DNA from: Dallia pectoralis
Lineage: Eukaryota; Chordata; Actinopteri; Esociformes; Umbridae
Reading direction: 5' to 3'
Length of the DNA stretch: 64,000 nucleotides
Assembly: GCA_029465975.1 (NCBI GenBank)
Contig: CM055758.1
Span: 9,023,375 to 9,087,374 of the forward strand
The notes under the pieces were generated by a model. It had not been told where the DNA came from. It was given only the letters and a program-made list of their open reading frames with translations, and searched no databases. Shown here one piece after another: positions 51,215 to 62,838 of this stretch. Position numbers and translations under genes: made by a program. Positions within the stretch are counted from its first letter, which is position 1, and each line of letters starts with the position of its first letter.

Positions 51215-51320
51215 AACCTGGTTGATGCACTGTGTCTAGGAGAAACTCCCAGATAGGGTCGACATGTAGGAAGAAAACTAGAGAGGAACCCGGCTCTGAC
51301 AGGTGGCAAGTCCTCCTTTG
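51215..51320 (+). repeat. Dispersed repeat fragment related to 60440-60590
   Basis: GAGAAACTCCCAGATAGGGT, AGGAAGAAAACTAGAGAGGA and GGCTCTGAC align in order with the fragment near 60.5 kb. The family resembles one common in salmonid-type genomes (from memory). It is non-coding. Confidence 0.65.
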
Positions 51321-52398
51321 GCTGTGAGGGGAGAACATTTTAATAGTATGAATAATTTATTAATACATGTGTGTTATGTCCAAAGTCAGTAAACCATAAA
51401 CCAAGTAAGATTCATGACTGATGGACAGAGACGGTTGGTGGATGGGGTTGGTGGGTGGGATGCCTGCTGTTACACCACAAATATGTCCACAAAATGGAAC
51501 CAATAGGTCGATAAATGCTAAATGTAAACACTATTTTTCCGTGGGTCTTGTTTCGTGTGTGTGTGTGTGTCAGGCTAGTGTCAGTGAGTTAATGGCTTGG
51601 CAAATCCCTTCCCTGTGGCTTTCACTGGAGCACTGACAGATGGAGACGAAGTAAACAGCTCACAGCTCCCTCCACCGTCCTGACCACCTAACCCACGTTG
51701 CCCACACAGCCTGACCATCTGTGACCTGCCAGGCACTGCTCCTCGGCTTCTGCCCATTCAGCAGCGGCGAGGACTGGGGAAAGGTCATAGGCCTAGCCTA
51801 TCATCTGCAAGTATTTGCTTTAAATGTATCGGGTCAGTTTTTGTCTGAACTTTTAATTCCGAGACTCTGCGTTGACCTGTTCCCCTAGTCTCCAGTCAAC
51901 TATTACGGTCTGCATTGTACTCAGTATGCATCCAATTTTCAAGAATAGCCTTTTGGCATTGTTCTATATTATTCCCAGCAACAACAGCTACTCTTAGGTC
52001 CGAACGGTTCAGAGATGCATGTAGTAAAATTGGTTCTAGCCTGTTAAGATAGAGAGTAAATACAGTACAGAATTGTGAAAGCGGATGTAATACTATGACA
52101 CGAGGGCACTGACTGATGTTGTGTGTTTAGCTGCCGCTCAGTCAGTTCAGAGTTCAGGTATGAATATTCTCACGTTGAGTCATCGAACCGTTTAGTATTC
52201 AGCCTCAGGTCTTCTCTGGTGCCGGTGGTTCCGGGGCGTTGAGCCTCATCTTTCTCTTCCGTGTGCCATCTGCTATTCCGCGGTGGTGCTGGTGCTTGGA
52301 GAATGCCTGGGATTAAACATACCCAAATGAATCCCGTGGGATTTAGGTTTGGAATTGGAGTATAGGAAAACCCTGCCACTGTGCTTATCTATCAGGAT

Positions 52399-52461
52399 GT
52401 GTGTGTGGCGTGTGTGTGTGCGTGTGTGTGTGGCGTGTGTGTGTGCGTGTGCGCGTGCGCA
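52399..52461. repeat. (GT)n/(GTGC)n microsatellite
   Basis: An interrupted GT/GC dinucleotide tract near the 3' end of apba1 intron 1. Confidence 0.9.
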
Positions 52462-52729
52462 CTTTGTAGATGAGTGGGGGATTCTTTTCCTTTTACTGAA
52501 ATTGAGCATATCATTTTAATTAAAATGGACATTGGGAGTGATACATATGTGTAAGTCACAACCGCATCAGTTGTATCTCTAACCCTCGTTACAAAATCAT
52601 TTTTTAACTGTTTTAAGAGACGTCATCTAGAGTGTGCTGTTTTACCGACGACGCCTGACTTGGCTTCTCATATTCGTTCCCCGTTTTTGTCTACTTAGGT
52701 AGAACTGTTTCTTTGGACACGGAAGGACC

Positions 52730-52738
52730 ATGTTGTAA
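52730..52738 (+). promoter_or_regulatory. apba1: Two-codon upstream ORF before the apba1 start
   Basis: ATG-TTG-TAA lies in the 5' UTR part of the exon that begins at 52699, in frame with and 24 bases before the main start. Its context ACCATG is good. It also supplies an in-frame stop that fixes the main start at 52763. Confidence 0.6.
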
Positions 52739-52762
52739 CAGTGTGCAGACCACAGAAGAGGG

Positions 52763-55700
52763 ATGAGCACCAGGCAGCAGGGGGAGGGGTTAGGTAACAC
52801 TGTGGGGGCGGAGCATAAGGATCCTTTGGCTCCTAGCGACCAACAGTCCAATGGCACAGCTGGGAGTGTGGAGGGAGTGTCTGTCCGGAGAAGCTGGAGA
52901 CCTTGCCAAATGCTCGGGCAGGATTCCCACCAACATCATCCTCCTATTCCGCACCAAGGTTCGGGCCGTGGCCACCCCCGGCACCGTAGACGTCCGCCCT
53001 CTGGGCTGGGCCCATCTGGAATTGGCGAGGGAGTTGAGAGGGAATCACCTGGCCACACCCAGCAGCCCAGCCTTGGCGTGGCCCACTACCGCCGCCAGGG
53101 GGAGCCCAGGGTCAGAGTTCACAGACATAGACAGCCGCAGAGAGACATCCAACAGACGCACTACCCCTCACTTCCACATAATCGCTCATCTGACGCTCCA
53201 CCAACTGAACGGAGAGACACCACGGGTCCTGCAGCAATGAAGCAGCAGCACACTCCACCCTCCCCTCAACCCCACCTCCCTCTGGAGGGTGGAGCAACGT
53301 ACCTTACTGCCGGTACCGGTCTTGACCCCTCAGACCACACCATATGTCCTTATGACCCTGACCCTCCGTCTCAAGATCTGCCGGCACCCATTCCTAACAT
53401 AGAGTCTTCCCCGCCTCTGGAGGAAGAGGAAGAGGCAGGGGGCTCACCCGTAACTCTGTCACCTAGCACACAAAGTGGATTTGACATAGAGACAGACCAA
53501 GAGAGCCAGAGGAAGGGTGCCCGCGGAGAGGAGGACCAATCCCAGACGGCTCAGGTAGTAGAAAACGAAAGACAGCGGTGTCTGGGAAAAGATCAGGAAG
53601 ATGAAACAAACGCACTTTGTTCCGACACTGAAAGTGCTGCCTCTTTAAGCACGGAGGCTCCGCCCCTGAGTCCACCTCCACACCAATCACCACCTGCCTC
53701 TCCATCTGCAATCTCGCCCCCTCCACATCAGTCGGAACACTACGACCAATGTAGTGACGAGTTTAGCCCAAGCCCCACCTATGAAATTGACATGGTGCCC
53801 GACGACGAGAGCCGCACTACTACAGACTTGCATCCTAAGACTTATGCAGAAGTTCATAATGAATCCTACCCACAGTCAGAATCCATGACAGAGTCCTTCA
53901 CAGAGCCCTACGCTAAGTCGTACCCCCAGTCCTTTCCGAAGCCCTTGAAAATGATTTATTATCCAGACTCCGACAGAGAGCCCCACTGGAGTTTTAAGGC
54001 AAACACTGATGAGCCATATTCTGACATCTACTCCGAGCCCTATGGCCTTAGACAGAGGGAGTGTGTTTATCTGGAAGCTCCTGACATTGACGCACAGCCC
54101 CGTTCCTTGGTGGAGTTAACACAGAACATGTCTCTTTGGCAAAGCAGCTCAGTCGGCTCAAGGCTGCACCACTACGACGACACGACGTCTGATGGAGATG
54201 GCGAAAGCCTCACAGATAGCCCCTGCTCCAGAAACCTCGGGTCACTCCCAAGGAATGTGGAGGGCAAAGCTCAGTCAAACGGACTCGGTTCTGGACAACC
54301 CGGGTCAGTGGAGTCCAGGGGCGAGTTGGTCAGGGTGGAGCTCAACCTTCCGTTCGAAGGCCTCTCAAAAGTCTGCGTCAGAGGCCCAGGAGATGCTGTG
54401 GCTCTAGCCATCAGAGACATCCGAGAGGCCATAGAAGAGGTGAAGACTAAGACGGTGCGATCGCCTTATACCCCTGACCAGCCCATACAGCCTGTGTGGG
54501 TGATGAGACAGGAGGCCAGTCCGTCGGAGGAAGAGGGTTTCTCACAGCAGCCACTGGGAAATGTGAGTGTGAGGTAGCTCTGGTTCACTAGTTAAATCAG
54601 TTATGAATGGAGTAATGTTAACGACATACACACAGTGGTCGGTTTATAATTAGAGGTGATGTCCAGTGTACTCTAATTGTATTGACTCAATAATGTCTTC
54701 GTTATTATTGGACCCCTTTGCAAAGGTGAGCAAGAAAGAATTGGAATGTTGTTTAATTTATACCCCAGTGAAACAGGAAGTCATAGATCACCAACTTAAT
54801 GTTCAGTGAGAGAGATTTATACATTTTAAGAGCACCTTATAATATGAAAGCTTCAGGCATTCCTCAAATCTTAGGCGGACTAGCAGATGCATCATGCTGA
54901 CCTGTAATGAGCCACTAGCTCAAGAGTGTTCCGGAAAAAAGACGTAAAGGGATATACACATCTTCTTTTTATAAAGCGACAAGCTGGAAAATAACTGTTG
55001 TCGGAAAGCACATTTTTTTCCTTTAAAAGTAAATAAATTGGTTTCCTGAGAATCACCTATTATTTAAAAAAAATCTATCTTACAGCCTTTCTTTCGGTCT
55101 TCACACTACTCGCCAGTTAGAGTTCCTGATCCTGTTCTGGTCCACGTTCCGGACAGAGTTTTAGTTCCAGTCCCAGAACCTGTCTGTCCCGTAATGGCAG
55201 AGTCTTCCGGAATACACCAGGTACAACAGAAGTCACCGTCCAATGAGGAGGTGAAAGCACTGCAGCCCTGTCAGAACCCACACTGCTGTAATTGCGATCA
55301 TCACTGTTATTGATGTACTATAAGATTTCATTCTGTTTCCATCTCAGATCCGCAGATGTATGCCTGCCTTCCCTACATACGTGGAAGGTGAGTGTCACAT
55401 GGTTTGGGAGATATCAGTATCAACGGAGGACTACTTTATTGGAAACTAGGTTTTGCTGTGACGTGTAGAGATTCACAAAACTTATTGAGGAATTAGGACA
55501 ACAATCCAAAGAGTTATAAATCAAAAGAGTTATAAATTGCTTGAAATATTTGTTGTATTGTCTCTCTCTGCTTGTAACTCACTGACTCGAGAAGGTCAGA
55601 GGTGAGCTAGGGCGCATACAGTGTCATCAGTGTCATCTGGTTATATTTGCTCACCACACTAATGTGATTTGACTTTATGAAATAACAATAATCGACTTTA

Positions 55701-58700
55701 CCAAAAACTCAGACTCTGCGAAAATATGAAAACTGGGGGCCTCAATTGATTATCTGACATTCCTTCCCATTCGTCATTATTGCACCCAACCTCCATGTCT
55801 GGCTTGTCTACAGTTCCGGGGCCATGCGACCCAGAGGACCTGATTGACGGCATCATATTTGCGGCCAGCTACTTAGGCTCCACCCACTTGCTGTCAGAAC
55901 GAACCCCGAGTAAGAGTGTGCGCATGCTGCAGGCCCAGGAGGCAATGGGCCGGGTTCGGGTGAGTCACACGGTCACATGACCACATTGTCTTTCCTTGTT
56001 TACACACGCTTTTAAATTAACACTGATCAGTTAACCTTTCAGAGATGATCGTTGTTGATTTCTTAGTTTCATGTCATTCTGTCCATCACATTTTCATTGA
56101 ATAATTCATGGAACTGTCGAATAACATTATTTAATGTTGATGAGGAAGCCTTAAATAATGCCGTGGGTTACTATTTGTTGTTGAGCGGCGCTCATGTCAC
56201 TTTCAGAACGAGGCAACTTTCGATGTTGAGTTTCTAGCCTCCGAGCTTGTAACTTTTGGCAGATAGACAGCTAACGTCACCCCCACCCACACAAAAACTG
56301 GTATACACACACACACACCCACACACACACACACACACACACAGCCTAAATAATTTATAATATCCCATATGGGATGGCCGGTTCTGTTGCATCCCTGTTA
56401 TAGCCTTGTTCTACTGTTCCTAACTGGGCATTGTCTTGAACGGTCTCTGTTTCTCCCTGTCTTTTTCTGTCTCTTGCTTTTGCTATTCCATACAACAGAC
56501 TGCCCAAATGCAAGCTAAAAACAGAAAGAAGGTACAGTGTTACAACTGTAGCAGGTTTTTCTACGGCCTGTTCTGTTTTGAATTTACTGCTTTTTAATTA
56601 AGGTCCGATGCATATTGTCTTAACATTGTTAATATTCTTCTCTACTCGATCTCTGAATGTGCAGACTGAGAGGGAGGTTCCTTCTTTCAGCGAAGTGGAT
56701 CTTTTCATGTCGACACAGAGGATCAAAGTTCTGAATGCCGAGACCCAGGTACGTACTGTTTACCTGTACTCAAACATACACCTTGTTTACCTGTACATAA
56801 ACTCACTCATACCTGTACATAAAACAGCAAACCATACAGTTGATGTATAGTAATTAGAGCCTTAACCAAAAGTGTGTTAATTGTTATAAAAATAGACATT
56901 TATTGTAGTTCATATAACACTGCACATTACCTGTTGCTGCAGAATGTGTTTTCTGCTTTGTGAAACAGGCTGAAATTAAGATATGATGTCTGTATGCGCG
57001 TTACAGGTCTAAATCTCCATAGTTTTAGAAATCTTAAACACAAGTTATTAAACACACCTCACAAGTAGTCACGTACTGGTACACACACCTGAACTAAAAT
57101 ACGGTCACATACAAGTACACACACCTGAACTACAGTACGGTCACATACAAGTACACACACATCAACTACAGTACGGTCACATACAAGTACACACACCTCA
57201 ACTACAGTACGGTCACACACAAGTACACACACCTCAACTACAATACGGTCACATACTAGTACACACACCTCAACTACAGTACGGTCACACACAAGAACAC
57301 ACACCTCAACTACAGTACGGTCACATACAAGAACACACACCTCAACTACAGTACGGTCACATACAAGTACACACACCTCAACTACAGTACAGTCACATAC
57401 TAGTACACACACCTGAACTACAGTACGGTCACATACAAGCACACACACCTGAACCACAGTACGGTCACATACAAGTACACACACCTCAACCACAATACGG
57501 TCACATACAATTACACACACCTCAACTACAGTACGGTCACATACTAGTACACACACCTGAACTACAGTACAGTCACATACAAGCACACACACCTGAACCA
57601 CAGTACGGTCACATACATGTACACACACCTCAACCACAGTACGCTCACATACAATTACACACACCTCAACACATACAATTACACACACCTCAACTACAGT
57701 ACGGTCACACACTAGAACACACACCTCAACTACACGGTCACACACAAGAACACACACCTCAACTACAGTACGGTCACACACAAGAACACACACCTCAACT
57801 ACAGTACGGTCACACACAAGAACACACACCTCAACTACAGTACGGTCACATACAATTACACACACCTCAACTACAGTACGGTACACACACCTCAACTACA
57901 GTAGAACACACACCTCAACTACAGTACGGTCACATACAAGCACACACACCTGAACCACACACATACACACACACCTCAACACAATACGGTCACATACAAT
58001 TACACACACCTCAACTACAGTACGGTCACATACAATTACACACACCTCAACTACAGTACGGTCACATACTAGTACACACACCTGAACTACAGTACGGTCA
58101 CATACAAGCACACACACCTGAACCACAGTACGGTCACATACAAGTACACACACCTCAACCACAATACGGTCACATACAATTACACACACCTCAACTACAG
58201 TACGGTCACATACAAGTACACACACCTGAACTACAGTACAGTCACATACAAGCACACACACCTGAACCACAGTACGGTCACATACAAGTACACACACCTC
58301 AACCACAGTACGGTCACATACAATTACACACACCTCAACTACAGTACGGTCACATACAAGTACACACACCTCAACTACAGTACGGTCACATACAAGTACA
58401 CACACCTCAACTACAGTACGGTCACATACAAGCACACACACCTGAACCACAGTACGGTCACATACAAGTACACACACCTCAACCACAGTACGGTCACATA
58501 CAAGCACACACACCTCAACTACAGTACGGTCACATACTAGTACACACACCTCAACCACAGTACGGTCACGGTCTATGAAACCAAATCACATTTAAATGCT
58601 GTGTTCCCCAGCAGGACTCCATGATGGACTTGCCTCTGAGGACCATCTCTTACATAGCTGACATAGGCAACATGGTTGTGTTGATGGCCAGGGGCAAGAT

Positions 58701-61298
58701 GGTACGCTCCAGAAGCACTCAGGAACATCTGAACCAAACCGCCGACCAGTCGGACCAGACCAACAGCCCTGCCCGTGACGACCGGCGTCAGTACCGGATG
58801 GTCTGCCACGTTTTTGAGTCTGAGGATGTAGGTTTGGGTCTGTGTGTTTGCCTGAGTGTACGCATGTTTACACGATGTCTGTTTGACTACTAACACAAGT
58901 GTTTGGCTGTAGAGACCATGTGATGTCCAATGTGATAAGTGAATCTTCTCAACTTGTGTGTTTGATGGCTTTCGCCTGTGGCCAGGCTCAACTCATAGCC
59001 CAGTCCATTGGCCAGGCCTTCAGTGTGGCCTACCAGGAGTTCCTCCGGTCCAATGGCATCGACCCAGAGGACCTGAGTCAGAGGGAGTACAGCGACTTAC
59101 TGAACACTCAGGACATGTACAACGACGACCTCATTCACTTCTCCAAGTCAGAGAACTGTCGAGATGTAAGTCAACCACCAGGGGGCGATGAGTAGTGTTC
59201 TTGGATGCTCGATATTACATTTGCAGACATTACTCTGTGGTACACATATGTACATATATGTTACGTTTAATACAGTGTACAGGACAGACGATGCTCTGTG
59301 TGTCTCCGGGTTCATGAGCCTTTAGGGTGTGTCTATTTATTATAATCAAAAAAGCATAAAGGCATTCAATTAAACATTGGTCTGTTTCATGTATTCCACC
59401 TCAGGTTTACATTGAGAAGATGAAGGGTGAGATGTTGGGTGTGGTCATAGTGGAGTCAGGCTGGGGCTCCATCTTACCCACGGTCATTATCGCTAGCATG
59501 ATGCATTCTGGGCCGGCAGAGAAGTCCGGTCGACTCAACATCGGTGATCAGATAATGACCATCAATGGAAACAGTCTGGTCGGACTGCCACTTTCTACCT
59601 GTCAGAGTGTCATAAAGGTCTGTGTTTTTTGTCTCTTATGTTTCTCGTTTTACTTCTGTGCCATTGGCCCATAGCTTTCAGCCAATTGGCATTTAGGATT
59701 TGCATCACCTGGTTTCTTTTTAAGCAATAAGGATTGAGGATTACGGTGTATTTCCAATATATTATTATTATTCAGTTTAACATTGACCTCATGACAAACA
59801 TGATCTGTGAAGAATATAATTCGACCAGATGGACTTAGGACAGGGCCGACCAGATGGACTTAGGACAGGGCCGACCAGATGGACTTAGGACAGGGCCGAC
59901 CAGATGGACTTAGGACAGGGCCGACCAGATGGACTTAGGACAGGGCCGACCAGATGGTTTGTTGATAGCATCAGCAGGAGAAAAAACATGATGTCGTGAT
60001 CAGCCATATTCATAGGATACAAACTATACAGACTTGTTTTGTCTGATTATATAGTTGAGTTTGGTAGCTGCTTTTTGTGTTTGTTGTGTTAGCATGTGTT
60101 TTCTGTTCTCTACCCAGGGTTTAAAGGCCCAGTCCAGGATCAAGTTAAACATTGTGAGATGTCCTCCTGTCACTATGGTGTTGATCCGTAGACCAGACCT
60201 GCGATACCAGCTGGGCTTCAGTGTACAGAATGGCATTGTGGGTATTCATCCTCAGAGTTTGTGTCTGTATCCTGTGTCCTGTACTAAAAGTTTTGGGTGG
60301 TAGTTTTCTGTTGATTGTGTCTTTTCAGAATATGCCCTTTTTTTATTTAGCAAAAGCTGTTCAATAAATTGTGTGTGTTTTATAAAGCCCATTTACAACA
60401 AAGTTACCTGATTGACAATCAAGAGTCTGACTTTACCACCCAGCCTGAAACACGTCAGAGCACGCATCAACAAGTTGATACACTGCGGCAAGGAAAAACT
60501 CCCTGATGGGTCGAATTTAGGAAGAAACCTAGAGAGGATCCAGGCTCTGAGGGTTGACCAGTTCTTTTCTGGCTGTGCTGGGTGGTCCTGATCAACTAAA
60601 CGAAAGCATAAAATGCTCAGCCTGTCCACCTGTGTGGATGAAACCACAACCTCTGTGAATTCAGGTGATCCAGCGCCCCCCTTTACCAGGTGTGTTTAAG
60701 TGTCCTTCCGTCCTGTACAGATCTGCAGCCTGATGAGGGGGGGTATCGCTGAGAGAGGCGGAGTCCGCGTCGGACATCGTATCATTGAGATCAATGGCCA
60801 GAGTGTGGTGGCCACGCCTCACGAGAAAATTGTTCACATGCTGTCAAATGCAGTGGGAGAGGTATGAAAACATTCTGTGTATGACAGTCCAGCTGTAGAA
60901 CTGGGCTGGTTTCAGGAGAATACGCAAGGTGGTATACAGGAATGTTTGACGAATTTGTAACACACAGTATGCACTGACCAGACCAGCCACTAGGGGGAGT
61001 TTTTGTCCATTACTCTCTAGTAGTACCCTAACGTAATGTCTCATACGAATTTATCTGTCATAGATTTTTGTTAGCTAAGTTAGATGTTCCCCTGAGACCA
61101 GGTTAAGAGAACCTAACGTTGAAAGTCACATTTAAAAGAATATATTAATACATTTATTTGAAATACACATTTAAACTGTACATGTTTTTTTTAAATCGTG
61201 CAACCTGTTTTTTCTTGGTGCTGCAGATCCACATGAAAACAATGCCTGCGGCCATGTACCGTCTGCTTACGGCCCAGGAACAGCCCGTATACATCTGA
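52763..61298 (+). CDS. apba1: Amyloid-beta A4 precursor protein-binding family A member 1 (Mint-1/X11 alpha)
   Basis: A neuronal scaffold linking APP, Munc18 and presynaptic proteins (family knowledge). Coding exons: 52763-54562, 55086-55220 (or to 55250, both donors in frame), 55348-55387, 55814-55959, 56499-56531, 56665-56748, 58615-58827 (or from 58612), 58986-59165, 59405-59617, 60118-60237, 60721-60861, 61227-61298. Length is about 1058 residues, against 837 in human. The first exon encodes a 600-residue disordered, Pro/Ser/Glu-rich region with conserved islands: a DEPYSDIYSEPY-like stretch, SRLHHYDD, and AIRDIREAIEEVKTKTVRSP followed by YTPD. The PTB domain starts at DLIDGIIFAASYLGST, PDZ1 at YIEKMKGEMLGVVIVES, and PDZ2 covers RRPDLRYQLGFSVQNG. 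The C terminus QPVYI is the family's autoinhibitory PDZ ligand. The extra N-terminal length is the main departure from mammals. Confidence 0.96.
56304..56343. repeat. (CA)n microsatellite (apba1 intron)
   Basis: About 19 CA dinucleotides with two CCC interruptions. Confidence 0.95.
57060..58572. repeat. 36-bp minisatellite, about 42 units (apba1 intron 6)
   Basis: The unit begins CACACACCTCAACTACAGTA and continues CGGTCACATACAAGTA. It has variants at CTCAAC/CTGAAC, TACAAG/TACTAG and AAGTA/AATTA. The period is a multiple of three, so the minus strand stays open over hundreds of codons as a 12-residue repeat. That reading has no start context, domain or splice structure and is not a gene. The array fills about 80 percent of the intron and ends some 40 bases before exon 7. 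Confidence 0.96.
59822..59956. repeat. 25-bp minisatellite (apba1 intron 9)
   Basis: Just over five nearly identical units of CCAGATGGACTTAGGACAGG plus GCCGA. Confidence 0.95.
60440..60590 (+). repeat. Dispersed repeat fragment related to 51215-51320
   Basis: It contains AGGAAAAACTCCCTGATGGG, AGGAAGAAACCTAGAGAGGA and GGCTCTGAGGG in the same order as the 51.2-kb copy. It lies in apba1 intron 10 and is non-coding. Confidence 0.65.
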
Positions 61299-61545
61299 AA
61301 CCATGTACCGTCTGCTTACGGCCCAGGAACAGCCCGTATACATCTGAAACCATGTACCGGCTGCTTACGGACCAGGAACAGCCCGTCTACATCTGAAACC
61401 ATGTACCGGCTGCTTACGGACCAGGAACAGCCCGTCTACATCTGAAACCATGTACAGGCTGCTGACAGCCCAAGAACAGCCCGTCTACATCTGAAACCAT
61501 GTACCGTCTGCTTACGGCCCAGAAACAGCTTGTGTATATCTCAAC
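61250..61545 (+). repeat. apba1: 49-bp tandem repeat of the apba1 terminal coding segment
   Basis: Six units have their ATG triplets at 61254, 61303, 61352, 61401, 61450 and 61499, exactly 49 bp apart. The first is the true coding end (YRLLTAQEQPVYI and stop). Units 2-5 each keep the same sense frame through QPVYI and a TGA, but in a different frame from their neighbour. The sixth has lost the stop. Units 2-6 lie in the 3' UTR. Confidence 0.95.
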
Positions 61546-62181
61546 GGCCAACCTGGGACACTGTCTGAACACTGTGCTGCATTAAGTCCTCCTCATGAGA
61601 ATTTTACCTCTGTTTTGATATAATAATATTAGCCATGCATTTGTTTGTCATCTCACTCTGTGTTTGCTTGAAATCAGTGTGTTAATTTGTCTTGGCACTG
61701 ACACGCCTTAAACAGATTTATTTTCATAAGAAATTATGAAATTAAGGAAGCACATTAGTTCGAGGCTGTGTATGGAAGTGATGTTTGTTCAATAACCAAA
61801 GATAACGGAGTCTCCTGTCGATGTTTAGGATGTAGAAACAGGACTACCTTTGGGCTTAGAGACCTATGAAATGTACTGATAATGTTACACATTTAAACGG
61901 TGTTCATGGAGGCATGGTAACCAAAATATGGGCTGTGCATTGGACCAAATAGAGCCACGCGTGTATAGAGAAGACTGCCAAGAAAGGTCAATGTCCTTGG
62001 ATGTTGCAACTGGTTGAATGAACTCTTAAAAGCCTCCCTGCTGAGGGGCTAAATTAGGCATAGCACTGTCACTTTTATTTAGAGACTGAAAACACATTTA
62101 AAAGTGATTCATTTATTTATTTCAGAAAGTTAAAAAAAAACACAATCGACTACAGTTGATTTCGGCAGCCCGAGGACCATG

Positions 62182-62187
62182 AATAAA
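62182..62187 (+). terminator. apba1: Candidate polyadenylation signal AATAAA for apba1
   Basis: A plus-strand AATAAA about 880 bases past the stop codon. A minus-strand AATAAATAAA near 62110 could serve tjp2, so the two 3' UTRs may overlap. Confidence 0.4.
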
Positions 62188-62838
62188 AGATAAATACAGA
62201 CCAAATGTAGAACAAGAGACATTGAACATCATAAACATTATTCATCTGGAAAAAAGACTCCCCTCTTAGGTCCGTATAAGACTGTATATGACAATGTGAT
62301 TGTTTGCGTCAGGTTGAATGAGTCTGGCTAATATAGAGAAGTTAACCGGTACGTTTCGTCCATCACCAATTACTGACCGCTCGTTTGTTCTGTATTGATC
62401 GAACATTTGCAATTTGGAGCTTTAGGCACTTTGTGCTGTAGTTCAAGACGCATACAGGGAACAGAGAACAACGAAACAATGGTATGGCATTTAAAATGGT
62501 AAAAGACAAAATTCTTCACCACGCAGAACGTGTCTATTCAGATAACGTTGCATTTTAATGTAACAAAAACATGATTTATAACAACATGGCTATATACACA
62601 GAGTTTTAGGTTTAAAAAATAAAGACTGCGTTAGTCTGAAAAGCTATGACTAAAATGGGTCAAACGTCAAACAGATCTCTACACAATCAAGGCAAGAGGT
62701 CAAGGTGAGGACATTTTGCATACGTGGGCGTATACTCCCATGTTACTGGCAGACAGGGATAGGGTGTGAACAGAGTAAAGGCCTCCCTGATTGGCTGAGC
62801 ACAGCGATAAGGGTAGAACGTGACAAGTGGGTCCCGCT

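Noticed and set aside
57059..58558. Minus-strand open frames of more than 200 codons with a 12-residue repeat (TVVEVCVLVCDR-like)
   Set aside because: They are a consequence of a 36-bp repeat whose period is divisible by three. There is no domain, start context or splice structure, and the array is antisense in an apba1 intron.
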